Translations under genes and position numbers: made by a program
Notes under the pieces: model-generated
What the model saw: only the letters and a program-made list of their open reading frames with translations
The model's database searches: none
Told to the model about the DNA's origin: nothing
Shown: positions 1 to 6,484 of the stretch, one piece after another
Layout of the letters: each line of letters begins with the position of its first letter
Numbering within the stretch: position 1 is the stretch's first letter
NCBI RefSeq assembly: GCF_965655635.1
Contig: NZ_CBFHHE010000047.1
Location: 1-10,550, forward strand
Reading direction: 5' to 3'
Length of the DNA stretch: 10,550 bases
Origin: Nereida sp965655635
GTDB lineage: Bacteria > Pseudomonadota > Alphaproteobacteria > Rhodobacterales > Rhodobacteraceae

Positions 1-47
1 CAAATCAATCGGCATAAAGTCGAACGCGAAACCGCAAACACTCGAGA

Positions 48-316
48 TTACTCAGCAGCTACGACTTGAGGCACATCAGACAGCAAAGAAGCCTTAATGG
101 CCACTCTTTCAGAGCGGGCGAGCCGAACAATTTCAGGCTCAATGAGGGAGTTGGGGTTATCCAAGCGCAACGGTCTGGAGCCCCGCCCCACGACTTTTAC
201 TCAGCTTAGTTTGGACAATATAACGGCCCCAACCAAGCTGAGCGCGATGAGGAGCAGCCAAAGTGATAACCCGCCCAAAATAATGCCGGTGGTCATCAAA
301 ACCCCCACCAACGTTT
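48..316 (-). pseudogene. Unrecognised membrane-protein-like remnant with internal stop
   Basis: One minus-strand frame reads through a strongly hydrophobic stretch of about 33 residues (roughly 311 down to 204), long enough for one or two membrane helices. It meets a TGA at 201-203 and continues in the same frame for about 50 codons to a TAA at 48-50. The part after the TGA has a coding-like composition, with motifs such as RPLRLDNPNSL and EPEIVRLARSERV. No start codon with a good ribosome binding site belongs to it. It may be the end of a membrane protein inactivated by a nonsense mutation, or two unrelated bits joined after a deletion. I do not recognise the family. Bases 1-47 hold only a possible ATG at 13-15 (minus) without a clear ribosome binding site. 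Confidence 0.35.
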
Positions 317-733
317 CGATCTGGTGAAAACGAAGCATCTCAGGCCATGTGTAGCCAACAACGTTCCGCCGCTGTGGGGACCATCCATTCGATCTACCGA
401 GCAAGGCACGAATTGCGCTGCCAGAGACCCAAATACCTAACGCCTCGCACCATAAAGTTTCGTGGCGATTGGCCCCGCCTAAGCGCAACTTTTCCTGCAC
501 CGTGGTATTTGCCTGATGCCCGACTTCAATGATCTCACGCCGTCCCATCATCATGGAAAAGAGCCCGCGGACAGCATGCCCCATAGCAAAATCAGGTTCG
601 GCCGTTAGCACAGCCTTCAGGTATTTTGGTGCCGTAGTGCCATGGGACAAGAATGCTTTGATCAAGCCATTCCAGTCCCTGACCGCTTGTGCATCAGCAG
701 GGTCACTTGGCATTGGCAGATATCATAGGTCAT
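317..733 (-). pseudogene. Tetratricopeptide-type protein, frameshifted N-terminal remnant
   Basis: The frame from 713 to about 420 gives some 98 residues resembling the N-terminus of long tetratricopeptide-repeat proteins common in Rhodobacterales. It has a DWNGLIKAFLSHG segment, then YLKAVLTAEPDFAMGHAVRG, then a helix pair ending near WCEALGIWVSG. Two features suggest it is broken. First, the ATG at 713 has no ribosome binding site. An ATG at 731-733 has a purine-rich AGGG about 8 bases upstream and encodes MTYDIC, but lies in a different frame, so an indel probably sits between 711 and 731. Second, similarity fades after about 417, and a TLLATHGLRCFVF-like stretch, plausible for the next repeat, appears in another frame at 364-326. 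Intact relatives are several hundred residues long, so most of the gene is gone. The family call is from memory of sequence pattern. Confidence 0.5.
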
Positions 734-842
734 CGTTACACCCTGTATGGTCACTACTTGCATGACTTTGGTCGTCACGGGCTAAGGCATCACATACACT
801 TCACTTACACGCGACATTACGAAAGCGTGATTTGTGTCGACA

Positions 843-2063
843 TTAATCGGGGGAGTGCGGCTCTTTGGGTGGATTTTGTCCGAAGCTACGCACAATCTGG
901 TCTGTATCTTGGCCAAACCGCGGAGGTGGGCGGCGATATGTTACAGGTGTCTTAGAAAATTTTAGTGGATTTCCAAGAAGTCGGACTTCGCCTTGAGCCG
1001 CATCTTCGTGGGTCATAGCCACCACAGCACCGCGCGCGCGTGCCTGATCCGTCGAAAGAGCTTGGCCGACAGTATGAATAGGCCCTGCTGGCACTTTTAC
1101 CTCGCGCAACCGCGAAAGAATATCGTCCATAGCTAGGGCTTGAAAACGCGCCTGAATTGCCGCCGTCAGCGCGACACGATTTTCAATGCGCAGCGAATTC
1201 GTCACAAAACGCACATCACCGCTTAATTGATCCAACCCTACAGCAGAGCAAAACCGCCCGAACTGCCCATCATTTCCAACAGCCAAAATTACATGACCAT
1301 CTGCGCACGGAAAAACGTCGTAAGGGACAATATTTGGGTGCGCGTTACCGCGACGTTTAGGCAGATCACCAGAGGCCAAAAAATTGGTCCCCTCATTGAT
1401 CAGCCATGCCATCTGGCTGTCTACCAACGACAAATCGATATGCTGTCCTTCGCCTGTTGCATCGCGATGTCGCAATGCCGCCAAAACACCAATAGTCGCA
1501 TACATCCCGCACATCACATCAGTAATGCCAACACCAACTTTCATCGGCGTACCATCGGGTTCACCTGTCAGTGACATCATCCCACCATAGCCTTGCGCCA
1601 TCAAATCATAGCCCGGTTGATCGCGGTTTGGACCGGTTTGCCCAAAGCCCGAAATCGAGCAGCACACAAGGCGTGGATGACGCTCTGTAAGTGTCGCAAA
1701 ATCGAGGCCATATTTCTCAAGGCCTCCAGGTTTATAGTTCTCGATCACAACGTCAGCCTGCGATGCAATCGCCTTGATAAGCTGTTGCCCCTCAGGGCTA
1801 CTCAGGTCCGCAGCTACAGAATACTTGTTGCGGTTGGCGGCCATGAAATAGGCACTGAGATCTTGCTCGCCATCTGTTGTTTGCGCGTAGGGTGGCCCCC
1901 ACGCGCGGGTATCATCACCATTGGTTTTCGGGTTTTCGATCTTAATAACGGTCGCGCCCAAATCACCCAAAAGTTGGGTCGCAGTGGGACCTGCCAAAAT
2001 GCGAGTTAAATCGAGAACGACAAGGCCGTCTAATGCACCTTTTGGTTCAGATACGGCCATCAT
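843..2063 (-). CDS. CaiB/BaiF family CoA-transferase (class III)
   Basis: A full-length class III CoA-transferase of about 406 residues, which moves coenzyme A between carboxylic acids in the cytoplasm. The N-terminus has the usual LDGLVVLDLTRILAGP start and a LGDLGATVIKIENP strand. The catalytic aspartate lies in PGYDLMAQGYGG, and MSLTGEPDGTPMKVG with the following TGEGQHIDLSLVDSQ are typical of the family. The reading frame extends to a TTG at 2078, but a GAGAAAGG ribosome binding site at 2069-2076 lies 5 and 8 bases ahead of ATGs at 2063 and 2060. The true start is therefore one of these (MMAVSEP or MAVSEP). It overlaps the 3' end of the upstream thiamine-diphosphate fragment by about 17 bases, so the two were probably coupled. 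Donor and acceptor acids cannot be told from sequence. Formyl-, succinyl- or hydroxymethylglutarate-type activity are all possible. Confidence 0.93.
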   Translation of the reverse strand: MMAVSEPKGALDGLVVLDLTRILAGPTATQLLGDLGATVIKIENPKTNGDDTRAWGPPYAQTTDGEQDLSAYFMAANRNKYSVAADLSSPEGQQLIKAIASQADVVIENYKPGGLEKYGLDFATLTERHPRLVCCSISGFGQTGPNRDQPGYDLMAQGYGGMMSLTGEPDGTPMKVGVGITDVMCGMYATIGVLAALRHRDATGEGQHIDLSLVDSQMAWLINEGTNFLASGDLPKRRGNAHPNIVPYDVFPCADGHVILAVGNDGQFGRFCSAVGLDQLSGDVRFVTNSLRIENRVALTAAIQARFQALAMDDILSRLREVKVPAGPIHTVGQALSTDQARARGAVVAMTHEDAAQGEVRLLGNPLKFSKTPVTYRRPPPRFGQDTDQIVRSFGQNPPKEPHSPD

Positions 2064-2661
2064 AGGCGCCTTTCTCAATCTCTACTGCTATGACCGTGAG
2101 TGTGTCAGCCATTTGCGCTGTGTTCAACGCCTCGGTCAATTCGTTGGTACTGCGGACACAATGGCCAGCCCCACCGAACGCGCGGGCAATCGCTGCAAAG
2201 TCGGATCTACCAAAATCAACACCACGGTTTTTCATCTGGCGACCTCGCTGCTTCAATTCAATCAACGCAAGACTGGCGTCTACAAAGACAACAAAAATTG
2301 TTTTTAGCCCAAGATCAGCTGCAGTTGCTAATTCACCGGCCACCATCAAAAAGCCTGCATCGCCCGAAAATGACACGACGGTTCTATTCCGTTCAACGAT
2401 ACTTTGGCACATCGCCAACGGCACAGCACAGCCCATCGTACACAGTCCTGATGACTGAACTAACGCACTCGAAAACTCACATTGCCACACTTGCGACAGC
2501 AGTATCCTGCGGGCCCCACTGTCGGCTGAGGCCAATGTATCAGGCGGCAACACACGCTGGCACGTGGCAATCGCAGGCGCTGGACCCCACTCGGGTTCGG
2601 GCGCAAAAACGTGAGCTAAATCAGCCTTCACTTGCGTCAAACGTCCATCTGGCCAGTTCGT
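2047..2661 (-). pseudogene. Thiamine-diphosphate-dependent enzyme, C-terminal fragment
   Basis: About 204 codons match the C-terminal pyrophosphate-binding domain of acetolactate-synthase-like enzymes. Visible parts are DTLASADSGARRILLSQVW, the glycine-rich SGLCTMGCAVPLAM helix start, the cofactor motif GDAGFLMVAGELATAADLGL, then VVFVDASLALIELKQR, ending in AYDGRI. Relatives are around 550 residues, so the N-terminal pyrimidine-binding and middle domains (about 350 residues) are absent. The frame is closed by a TAA at 2662-2664. The only start codons are TTG 2640 and GTG 2631, neither with a ribosome binding site. It is best read as a truncated gene left by a deletion whose edge lies between 2662 and about 2724. 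Its 3' end carries the ribosome binding site of the intact CoA-transferase. A functional one-domain protein is unlikely because these active sites are built between two domains. The original substrate is unknown. Confidence 0.75.
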
Positions 2662-2723
2662 TTAAGAATACTCGGGTAGCAATTCAGACGCTGTCTAACG
2701 ACAACTATACACCACATTATAAA

Positions 2724-2864
2724 AGCCGCGTCATGGACCCCACAGCCAATCTTTACCCCCGTGCGGAAGACGGCTTGCGATCTATGGCGGCTGTGTTTTC
2801 TGTCGCACAATCGGGCAAAGATGATGGCAAATGGTTGGATGCAAGGCCGCCATCAATGCGCTAA
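2724..2864 (+). pseudogene. Gfo/Idh/MocA-type oxidoreductase, C-terminal remnant
   Basis: A plus-strand frame ending in TAA at 2862-2864 encodes YPRAEDGLRSMAAVFSVAQS followed by a GKWLDARPPSMR tail. This is the pattern of the last helix and strand of Gfo/Idh/MocA sugar or inositol dehydrogenases (a P-x-x-EDGLRSM helix, then S-x-x-x-G-x-W). Only about 45 residues of the usual 330-390 remain. Upstream in the same frame the sequence is antisense to the thiamine-diphosphate fragment, so the long open frame continuing to 2100 is not this gene. The stop is one base from the LacI stop on the other strand, so the two were convergent. Such oxidoreductases often sit beside LacI regulators and sugar ABC transporters, which fits the ABC remnant nearby. 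The left edge is an estimate. Confidence 0.55.
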
Positions 2865-2865
2865 G

Positions 2866-3864
2866 TTAGGGGGCGGGGCGCAACGTGCCCCGCTCAACCA
2901 CATGACAATAAAAAAGCTGCGCTTGTGGTTTACGTGTATCATCGATCAGCATCTCCTCAATAACGTCGATCGAGGTACGAATAATCTGCTTAATTGGGTT
3001 ATGAATTGTCGTCAGATTGATGTTTTGCCAACTGGCCATTTCCATGTCGTTTAACCCGATCAATCCAATATCATCAGGCACTTTTAAGCCCGCTGACTGA
3101 ATTGCAGAAAGCGCGCCAATAGACAGCACATCGTCCCCGCAGAAATATGCTTCTTTCGGTGTACCCTTCAAAAGCGCAACCATCTCAGCACGGCCAGCAT
3201 CGAATGAATACTGCTTAGCGAAGCTTTGCGACATAGCCACGCCTTCGGCGCCAGCTACCTCTTGAGCGAATCCACTTAAACGGTCTTGCGTGGACGTTGC
3301 CCGCTCAGGCCCACCCAAAAAGCCCAAGCGTTTATAGCCCCGTTTGATCATCTCGCGCGCGGCCATACGACCCGCTTCAATGTTATCAATTCCCAGCGTA
3401 TCAACTTTAGGCGAAAGCGAATGACGTCCAAACGAATTCACAACAGGCACACCTGCATCGCGAAAGGCCTCTGAAAAACTTGGCGGCAGCGTGGAAGAAG
3501 CAACAATGACCCCATCAACCGAGTAAGTACGCATCATGCGCAATGATGTCTCAGTATCCATTTCATCACTAAGGTTAAGCAAAAGTGGCCGCAGACCGCG
3601 CTCCTGCAATCCTGCGGTGAACTGGTCAAATACACTTAGAAAAATTGGGTTATGGAAGTTATTGGAAATGAGCCCAATAAGTTTTGTTCTGCCAGTTGTA
3701 AGCGACGACGCCAGAGCGTTTGGACTGTAGCCCAATAAGTCTGCTGCAGACATAACCTTGGCACGGGTTTTCTTGGAAACTGACGCGCCTTCCGTGAAAG
3801 TCCGCGACACCGCCGAACGCGAAACGCCGGCTTTCTCTGCAACATCTTTGAGCGTTACGGCCAT
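2866..3864 (-). CDS. LacI family transcriptional regulator
   Basis: A complete 332-residue LacI/GalR-type repressor. The helix-turn-helix is at residues 4-23 (VTLKDVAEKAGVSRSAVSRT). The hinge helix is at about 47-57 (SPNALASSLTTGRT). The periplasmic-binding-protein-like effector domain starts at KLIGLISNNFHNPIF and includes DGVIVASS, GIDNIEAGRMAA, GFLGGPE and a C-terminal IGLIGLNDMEMASW. Length is normal. The ATG at 3864 follows an AGGGGG ribosome binding site 8 bases upstream that overlaps the stop region of the preceding 68-residue membrane protein (11-base gap), so the two are co-transcribed. The ABC ATPase tail upstream and the Gfo/Idh remnant downstream suggest it once controlled a sugar-uptake locus. 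What it regulates now is unknown. It could act on the neighbouring TRAP operon, but that promoter is outside the window. Confidence 0.95.
   Translation of the reverse strand: MAVTLKDVAEKAGVSRSAVSRTFTEGASVSKKTRAKVMSAADLLGYSPNALASSLTTGRTKLIGLISNNFHNPIFLSVFDQFTAGLQERGLRPLLLNLSDEMDTETSLRMMRTYSVDGVIVASSTLPPSFSEAFRDAGVPVVNSFGRHSLSPKVDTLGIDNIEAGRMAAREMIKRGYKRLGFLGGPERATSTQDRLSGFAQEVAGAEGVAMSQSFAKQYSFDAGRAEMVALLKGTPKEAYFCGDDVLSIGALSAIQSAGLKVPDDIGLIGLNDMEMASWQNINLTTIHNPIKQIIRTSIDVIEEMLIDDTRKPQAQLFYCHVVERGTLRPAP
2873..2893. repeat. GC-rich inverted repeat at the lacI/oxidoreductase 3' ends
   Basis: GCGGGGC at 2873-2879 and GCCCCGC at 2887-2893 form a perfect 7-bp stem with a 7-base loop. It lies in the last codons of the LacI gene and just past the plus-strand oxidoreductase stop. 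Neither strand has a T-run directly after it, so it is not a standard intrinsic terminator. It could still slow transcription between the two convergent genes. Confidence 0.35.
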
Positions 3865-3875
3865 GATCTGACCCC

Positions 3876-4082
3876 CTACTTATTGCCCCTATCGTCGTCC
3901 GCCACTTGGGACCAATCGGTCTGGCCAAACTTCCACGTGGCTATACTGCCCATGCCGACAAACACAATACCCCAGAAAAAATGGCCATTTGCGAACTCAA
4001 AAAACCCCCAAGCGATCGCTACGACAACCACCAAAACACGGCGCCAGACGGGCAGAAAGAAAGGAACGTCTAAATTGAACAC
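3876..4082 (-). CDS. Small two-helix membrane protein (68 aa)
   Basis: An uncharacterised 68-residue protein: FNLDVPFFLPVWRR, a helix LVVVVAIAWGFFEF, a short turn with ANGHFFWG, a second helix IVFVGMGSIATWKF, and a polar DWSQVADDDRGNK tail. Two closely spaced helices predict an inner-membrane hairpin. The start is GTG at 4082, three bases after the TAA of the ABC ATPase remnant. A GAAGG sequence within the ATPase end can serve as ribosome binding site. It stops 11 bases before the LacI start. From memory, similar small proteins follow sugar ABC transporter ATPases in other Roseobacter-group genomes, which would make it an accessory of the lost transporter. Function unknown. Confidence 0.75.
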   Translation of the reverse strand: MFNLDVPFFLPVWRRVLVVVVAIAWGFFEFANGHFFWGIVFVGMGSIATWKFGQTDWSQVADDDRGNK

Positions 4083-4085
4083 CGC

Positions 4086-4254
4086 TTACGCCGCGCCTTC
4101 AAATTCGGCACCAGTTTTGGCACCCGTGATATAAGCCACAACGTCCTGACCATCGGTGTCTTTCACATCAAGGTTAGCCACAATCCGACCACGACGGAAC
4201 ACGACGATACGGTCAACAAGATCAAATACTTGCCGCATATTATGAGACACGAAG
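4086..4254 (-). pseudogene. Sugar ABC transporter ATPase, C-terminal tail only
   Basis: The last 56 or so residues match sugar-type ABC ATPases (RbsA/FrcA-like). They start at the H-loop FVSHNMRQVFDLVDRIVVF, continue with RRGRIVANL and a DTDGQDVVAYITGAKTGAEF end, and stop in TAA at 4086-4088. The Walker A, Q-loop, signature and Walker B motifs are all missing (about 200 residues). Upstream of about 4254 the same frame runs on to an ATG at 4364, but those ~36 residues do not resemble an ATPase. This is therefore a fragment left by a deletion and cannot hydrolyse ATP. It shows that a monosaccharide ABC transporter once preceded the small membrane protein and lacI. Confidence 0.8.
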
Positions 4255-4361
4255 GGTTCTATCTGACAGCACTCTTTTCGGCGCATGTTCGTTATCAATG
4301 TTCTTGGATAGCCAACGACAGCTTGATGTCCATCGCGATCAGCAACAGAACATGAATATCG
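4255..4361. other. Unassigned junction segment between two operons
   Basis: About 107 bases between the T-run of the operon terminator and the ABC ATPase remnant. Reading all frames shows no stretch I recognise. It marks the edge of a rearrangement and may hold the current promoter for the small membrane protein and lacI, but no convincing -35/-10 pair is visible. Confidence 0.4.
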
Positions 4362-4411
4362 CAAAAATCGCTGTGCAGCGGATCAACAAACCTGCTGGCG
4401 CGCTGCACAAC
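4362..4411 (-). terminator. Intrinsic terminator of the TRAP-amidase-dehydrogenase operon
   Basis: On the minus strand GTTGTGCAGCG (4411-4401) pairs with CGCTGCACAGC (4380-4370). This gives an 11-bp stem with one G-T pair and a 20-base loop, followed by GATTTTTGC. It begins 9 bases after the stop codon of the last operon gene. The loop is long for a classic terminator, but position, stem and T-run all fit. Confidence 0.65.
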
Positions 4412-4420
4412 TTTATCGTG

Positions 4421-5314
4421 TTACTTGGTGCCGTCGTTTTGAAGGCGCTTGAACAAAGCGGATGTGTCCCAACGGCCACCACCCATTTTCTGAACGTCTT
4501 TATAGAACTGGTCGACCAATGCTGTGATCGGTAGTGACGCGCCATTTTCCTCGGCGGTACTTAGGCAAATCGCCAGATCTTTGCGCATCCAATCAACAGC
4601 AAATCCATGATCAAAGTGATCGTCCAGCATGGTCTGATAGCGGTTGGACATTTGCCATGAACCAGCGGCGCCCTGACTGATCACCTCAACAACAGATGCG
4701 CCATCGAGCCCCGCCTTGGAGGCAAAGTGCAACGCCTCGGACAACCCTTGCACGAGTCCAGCAATCGCAATCTGGTTACACATTTTGGTCATCTGACCCG
4801 CGCCACTTTCGCCAATACGGCGACACAGCTTTGCGTAAGTATTGATAACAGGCTCAATCCAATCGTAATCCGCTTGCGCACCGCCACACATGATCGAAAG
4901 CTGCCCGCCCTCTGCGCCTGCTTGTCCGCCAGATACAGGCGCGTCTACGAAGGCAATGCCCTTAGCTTTTGCAGCAGCGTGAAGCTCGGCTGTAACTGCT
5001 GCGGATACGGTAGTGTGGTCAACAAAAGTGCTACCTTCGGACATCGTGGCGAATGCCCCATCGGGTCCAAGACAAACCGAGCGCAGATCATCATCATTAC
5101 CAACACAGGCCATAACGGCTTCTGCGCCCCGCGCAGCTTCTGCAGGTGTTTCACCCAAGCTGCCGCCATGGTCATCTACCCACGCCTGCGCTTTTGCCGT
5201 GGTACGGTTGTAGACGGTGACGGAGTGACCTGCTTTTGCCAGATGGCCTGCCATTGGATAGCCCATGACGCCAAGGCCAAGAAATGCGAGTTTGGTGATT
5301 GATTTGTCCATCAT
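4421..5314 (-). CDS. NAD(P)-dependent 3-hydroxyacid dehydrogenase (HIBADH / tartronate semialdehyde reductase type)
   Basis: A 297-residue beta-hydroxyacid dehydrogenase that interconverts a 3-hydroxy acid and its semialdehyde. The Rossmann motif GLGVMG is at 13-18, with VYNRT at the end of the second strand. The substrate-binding signature DAPVSGG is at 124-130. The catalytic lysine K177 lies in GAGQMTKMCNQ. A DWMRKDL segment near 241-247 and a D-T-S-A-L-F C-terminus are also typical. Length is normal. Its ATG at 5314 overlaps the upstream dehydrogenase stop in an ATGA, so translation is coupled. A second ATG follows immediately. The K-x-x-N-Q pattern is seen in 2-hydroxy-3-oxopropionate (tartronate semialdehyde) reductases as well as 3-hydroxyisobutyrate dehydrogenases, so the substrate is open. 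It is the last gene of the operon. Confidence 0.92.
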   Translation of the reverse strand: MMDKSITKLAFLGLGVMGYPMAGHLAKAGHSVTVYNRTTAKAQAWVDDHGGSLGETPAEAARGAEAVMACVGNDDDLRSVCLGPDGAFATMSEGSTFVDHTTVSAAVTAELHAAAKAKGIAFVDAPVSGGQAGAEGGQLSIMCGGAQADYDWIEPVINTYAKLCRRIGESGAGQMTKMCNQIAIAGLVQGLSEALHFASKAGLDGASVVEVISQGAAGSWQMSNRYQTMLDDHFDHGFAVDWMRKDLAICLSTAEENGASLPITALVDQFYKDVQKMGGGRWDTSALFKRLQNDGTK

Positions 5315-6276
5315 TTGGTCAGGATATCCTTTGGTGTCTGGCCCGCGAAAAATGCATCAAGATTATCGAGGGCGCGGAACCCCATGGCATCTCGTGTTTG
5401 TCGTGTTGCGCTCCCGATATGAGGCAACATCAAAACATTATCGTAGGACGAAAACTTAGGGTTGCCACCCGGCTCAACTTTAAAGCAATCAAGACCAGCG
5501 GCAGAAACATGCCCGCTATCAAGCGCTGCAATCAGAGCGTCTTCATCAACCAAAGCCCCACGCGCCGTATTCACAACGACAGCCCCTTTTGGCAGCATTT
5601 GAAAACGCTCGCCATCCAGCAGGTCAACCGTCTCAGGCGTTGCAGGACAATGAAGCGACAAGAAATCAGAAACTGCCAAAAGGCTTTCGACGGTCTCGTG
5701 ATAAACAGCCCCGCGCTCAAAGTCAGGCGCAAGCGGGCGACGGTTGTAATAATTAACCTGCATCCCAAAACCTCGCGCCTTTTGAGCAAAAGCCTGCCCC
5801 ACGCGACCCATCCCAATAATGCCTAAACGCGCACCAGTTACCTGTTTGCCAACCATAAAGGCCGGTGACCAGCTGTCCCACTGGCCAGTCCGCACAATCC
5901 GGTCACCAGCTACAGCATTGCGTGCAGCACCAAGCATCAACAACATAGCCAGCTCAGCTGTCGCATCAGAAAGCACATCTGGCGTGTTCGTAACTGTGAT
6001 ACCACCCGCGTTAAGCGCAGGAATATCGCAATGATCGACACCAACCGAATGGTTGGCCACAATCTTCAAGCGGTTAGAAAATTGGCTCACCACATCCGCA
6101 GAAAAGTGCTCGGAATGGCAGGGAATAATCGCGTCGAAATCGGCACTTGCCGCGATTAACTCCGCAGCCGTCCCGGGGGTATCTTCATGGTTGATAACAA
6201 CGTCATAATCACGCGCAGCCCGTTCAAGCGTTGCATCAGACAGGCGGCGCGTAATCCAAAGACGTTTCTTACTCAT
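5311..6276 (-). CDS. D-2-hydroxyacid dehydrogenase (glyoxylate/hydroxypyruvate reductase-like)
   Basis: A complete 321-residue D-isomer-specific 2-hydroxyacid dehydrogenase, which reduces a 2-oxo acid (or oxidises the D-2-hydroxy acid). The NAD(P)-binding motif GMGRVG is at 155-160. The catalytic set is complete: R239 in NTARG, E268 in KVEP and H286 in LPHIGSAT. SVGVDHCDIPA at 77-87 and TPDVLSDATAELA are typical of the GyaR/GRHPR branch. The second strand ends in YYNRRPL. Basic residues there usually favour NADPH over NADH (inference). The ATG at 6276 overlaps the previous gene stop as ATGA, and its own stop overlaps the next gene the same way. With the following semialdehyde reductase-type gene it could handle glyoxylate, hydroxypyruvate or a related oxo acid. 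Confidence 0.93.
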   Translation of the reverse strand: MSKKRLWITRRLSDATLERAARDYDVVINHEDTPGTAAELIAASADFDAIIPCHSEHFSADVVSQFSNRLKIVANHSVGVDHCDIPALNAGGITVTNTPDVLSDATAELAMLLMLGAARNAVAGDRIVRTGQWDSWSPAFMVGKQVTGARLGIIGMGRVGQAFAQKARGFGMQVNYYNRRPLAPDFERGAVYHETVESLLAVSDFLSLHCPATPETVDLLDGERFQMLPKGAVVVNTARGALVDEDALIAALDSGHVSAAGLDCFKVEPGGNPKFSSYDNVLMLPHIGSATRQTRDAMGFRALDNLDAFFAGQTPKDILTK

Positions 6277-6467
6277 TTCTTACGTACACACTCGTCCCAG
6301 AAATCGTAGACGGCCATACCGCACACGAGAATAGCGATAAGCATAAACGGCGCACCACCGACAAAGCCAGCAAAACCGCTTGAGATACTTTGGGACAGGC
6401 CCCCGATGAAAATACACAAAAATCCTGTGCCAGTCAGGCCTGCAATTAACTTAACCATATATGACAT
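6273..6467 (-). CDS. Small membrane protein (64 aa) inside the catabolic operon
   Basis: A 64-residue protein with two hydrophobic segments, about residues 7-25 (LIAGLTGTGFLCIFIGG) and 38-55 (GAPFMLIAILVCGMAVY), ending in a charged DFWDECVRKK tail. GAGAGGA, 8 bases before the ATG at 6467, is a good ribosome binding site and supports it as a real gene. It starts 17 bases after the amidase stop, and its stop overlaps the next start as ATGA. Being locked between enzymes of a TRAP operon, it may assist the transporter or anchor an enzyme, but nothing in the sequence shows which. I do not recognise the family. Confidence 0.7.
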   Translation of the reverse strand: MSYMVKLIAGLTGTGFLCIFIGGLSQSISSGFAGFVGGAPFMLIAILVCGMAVYDFWDECVRKK

Positions 6468-6484
6468 ATTGTAGGTCCTCTCAG

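Noticed and set aside
843..2661. Oxalate-type pair: oxalyl-CoA decarboxylase plus formyl-CoA transferase
   Set aside because: The gene pairing fits, but the thiamine-diphosphate fragment lacks the oxalyl-CoA decarboxylase style cofactor region and instead shows FVVFVDASLALIELKQR.
2683..2698. Short palindrome AGAC-GCT-GTCT near the breakpoint, possible insertion-sequence end
   Set aside because: Only four perfect base pairs, and no partner copy or target duplication is seen. A vaguely similar CTGACAGC near 4262 is too short to count.
2701..2760. TATAAT at 2721-2716 (minus) as a promoter for the CoA-transferase
   Set aside because: The -10 match is perfect, but at 17 bases the -35 position reads TGTGGG. 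It could be chance in an AT-rich scar.
2100..2864. Long plus-strand open frame of 254 codons
   Set aside because: Up to about 2690 it is antisense to a clear thiamine-diphosphate enzyme domain and has no protein-like motifs. Only the last 45 or so codons look like a real protein end.
4255..4364. N-terminal extension of the ABC ATPase remnant frame to ATG 4364
   Set aside because: These ~36 residues show no ABC ATPase character and the ATG overlaps the terminator T-run. Treated as junction sequence.
4727..5302. 191-codon plus-strand open frame
   Set aside because: It is the antisense of a well-defined dehydrogenase with all family motifs. Its own translation is rich in Cys, Arg and His without domain features.
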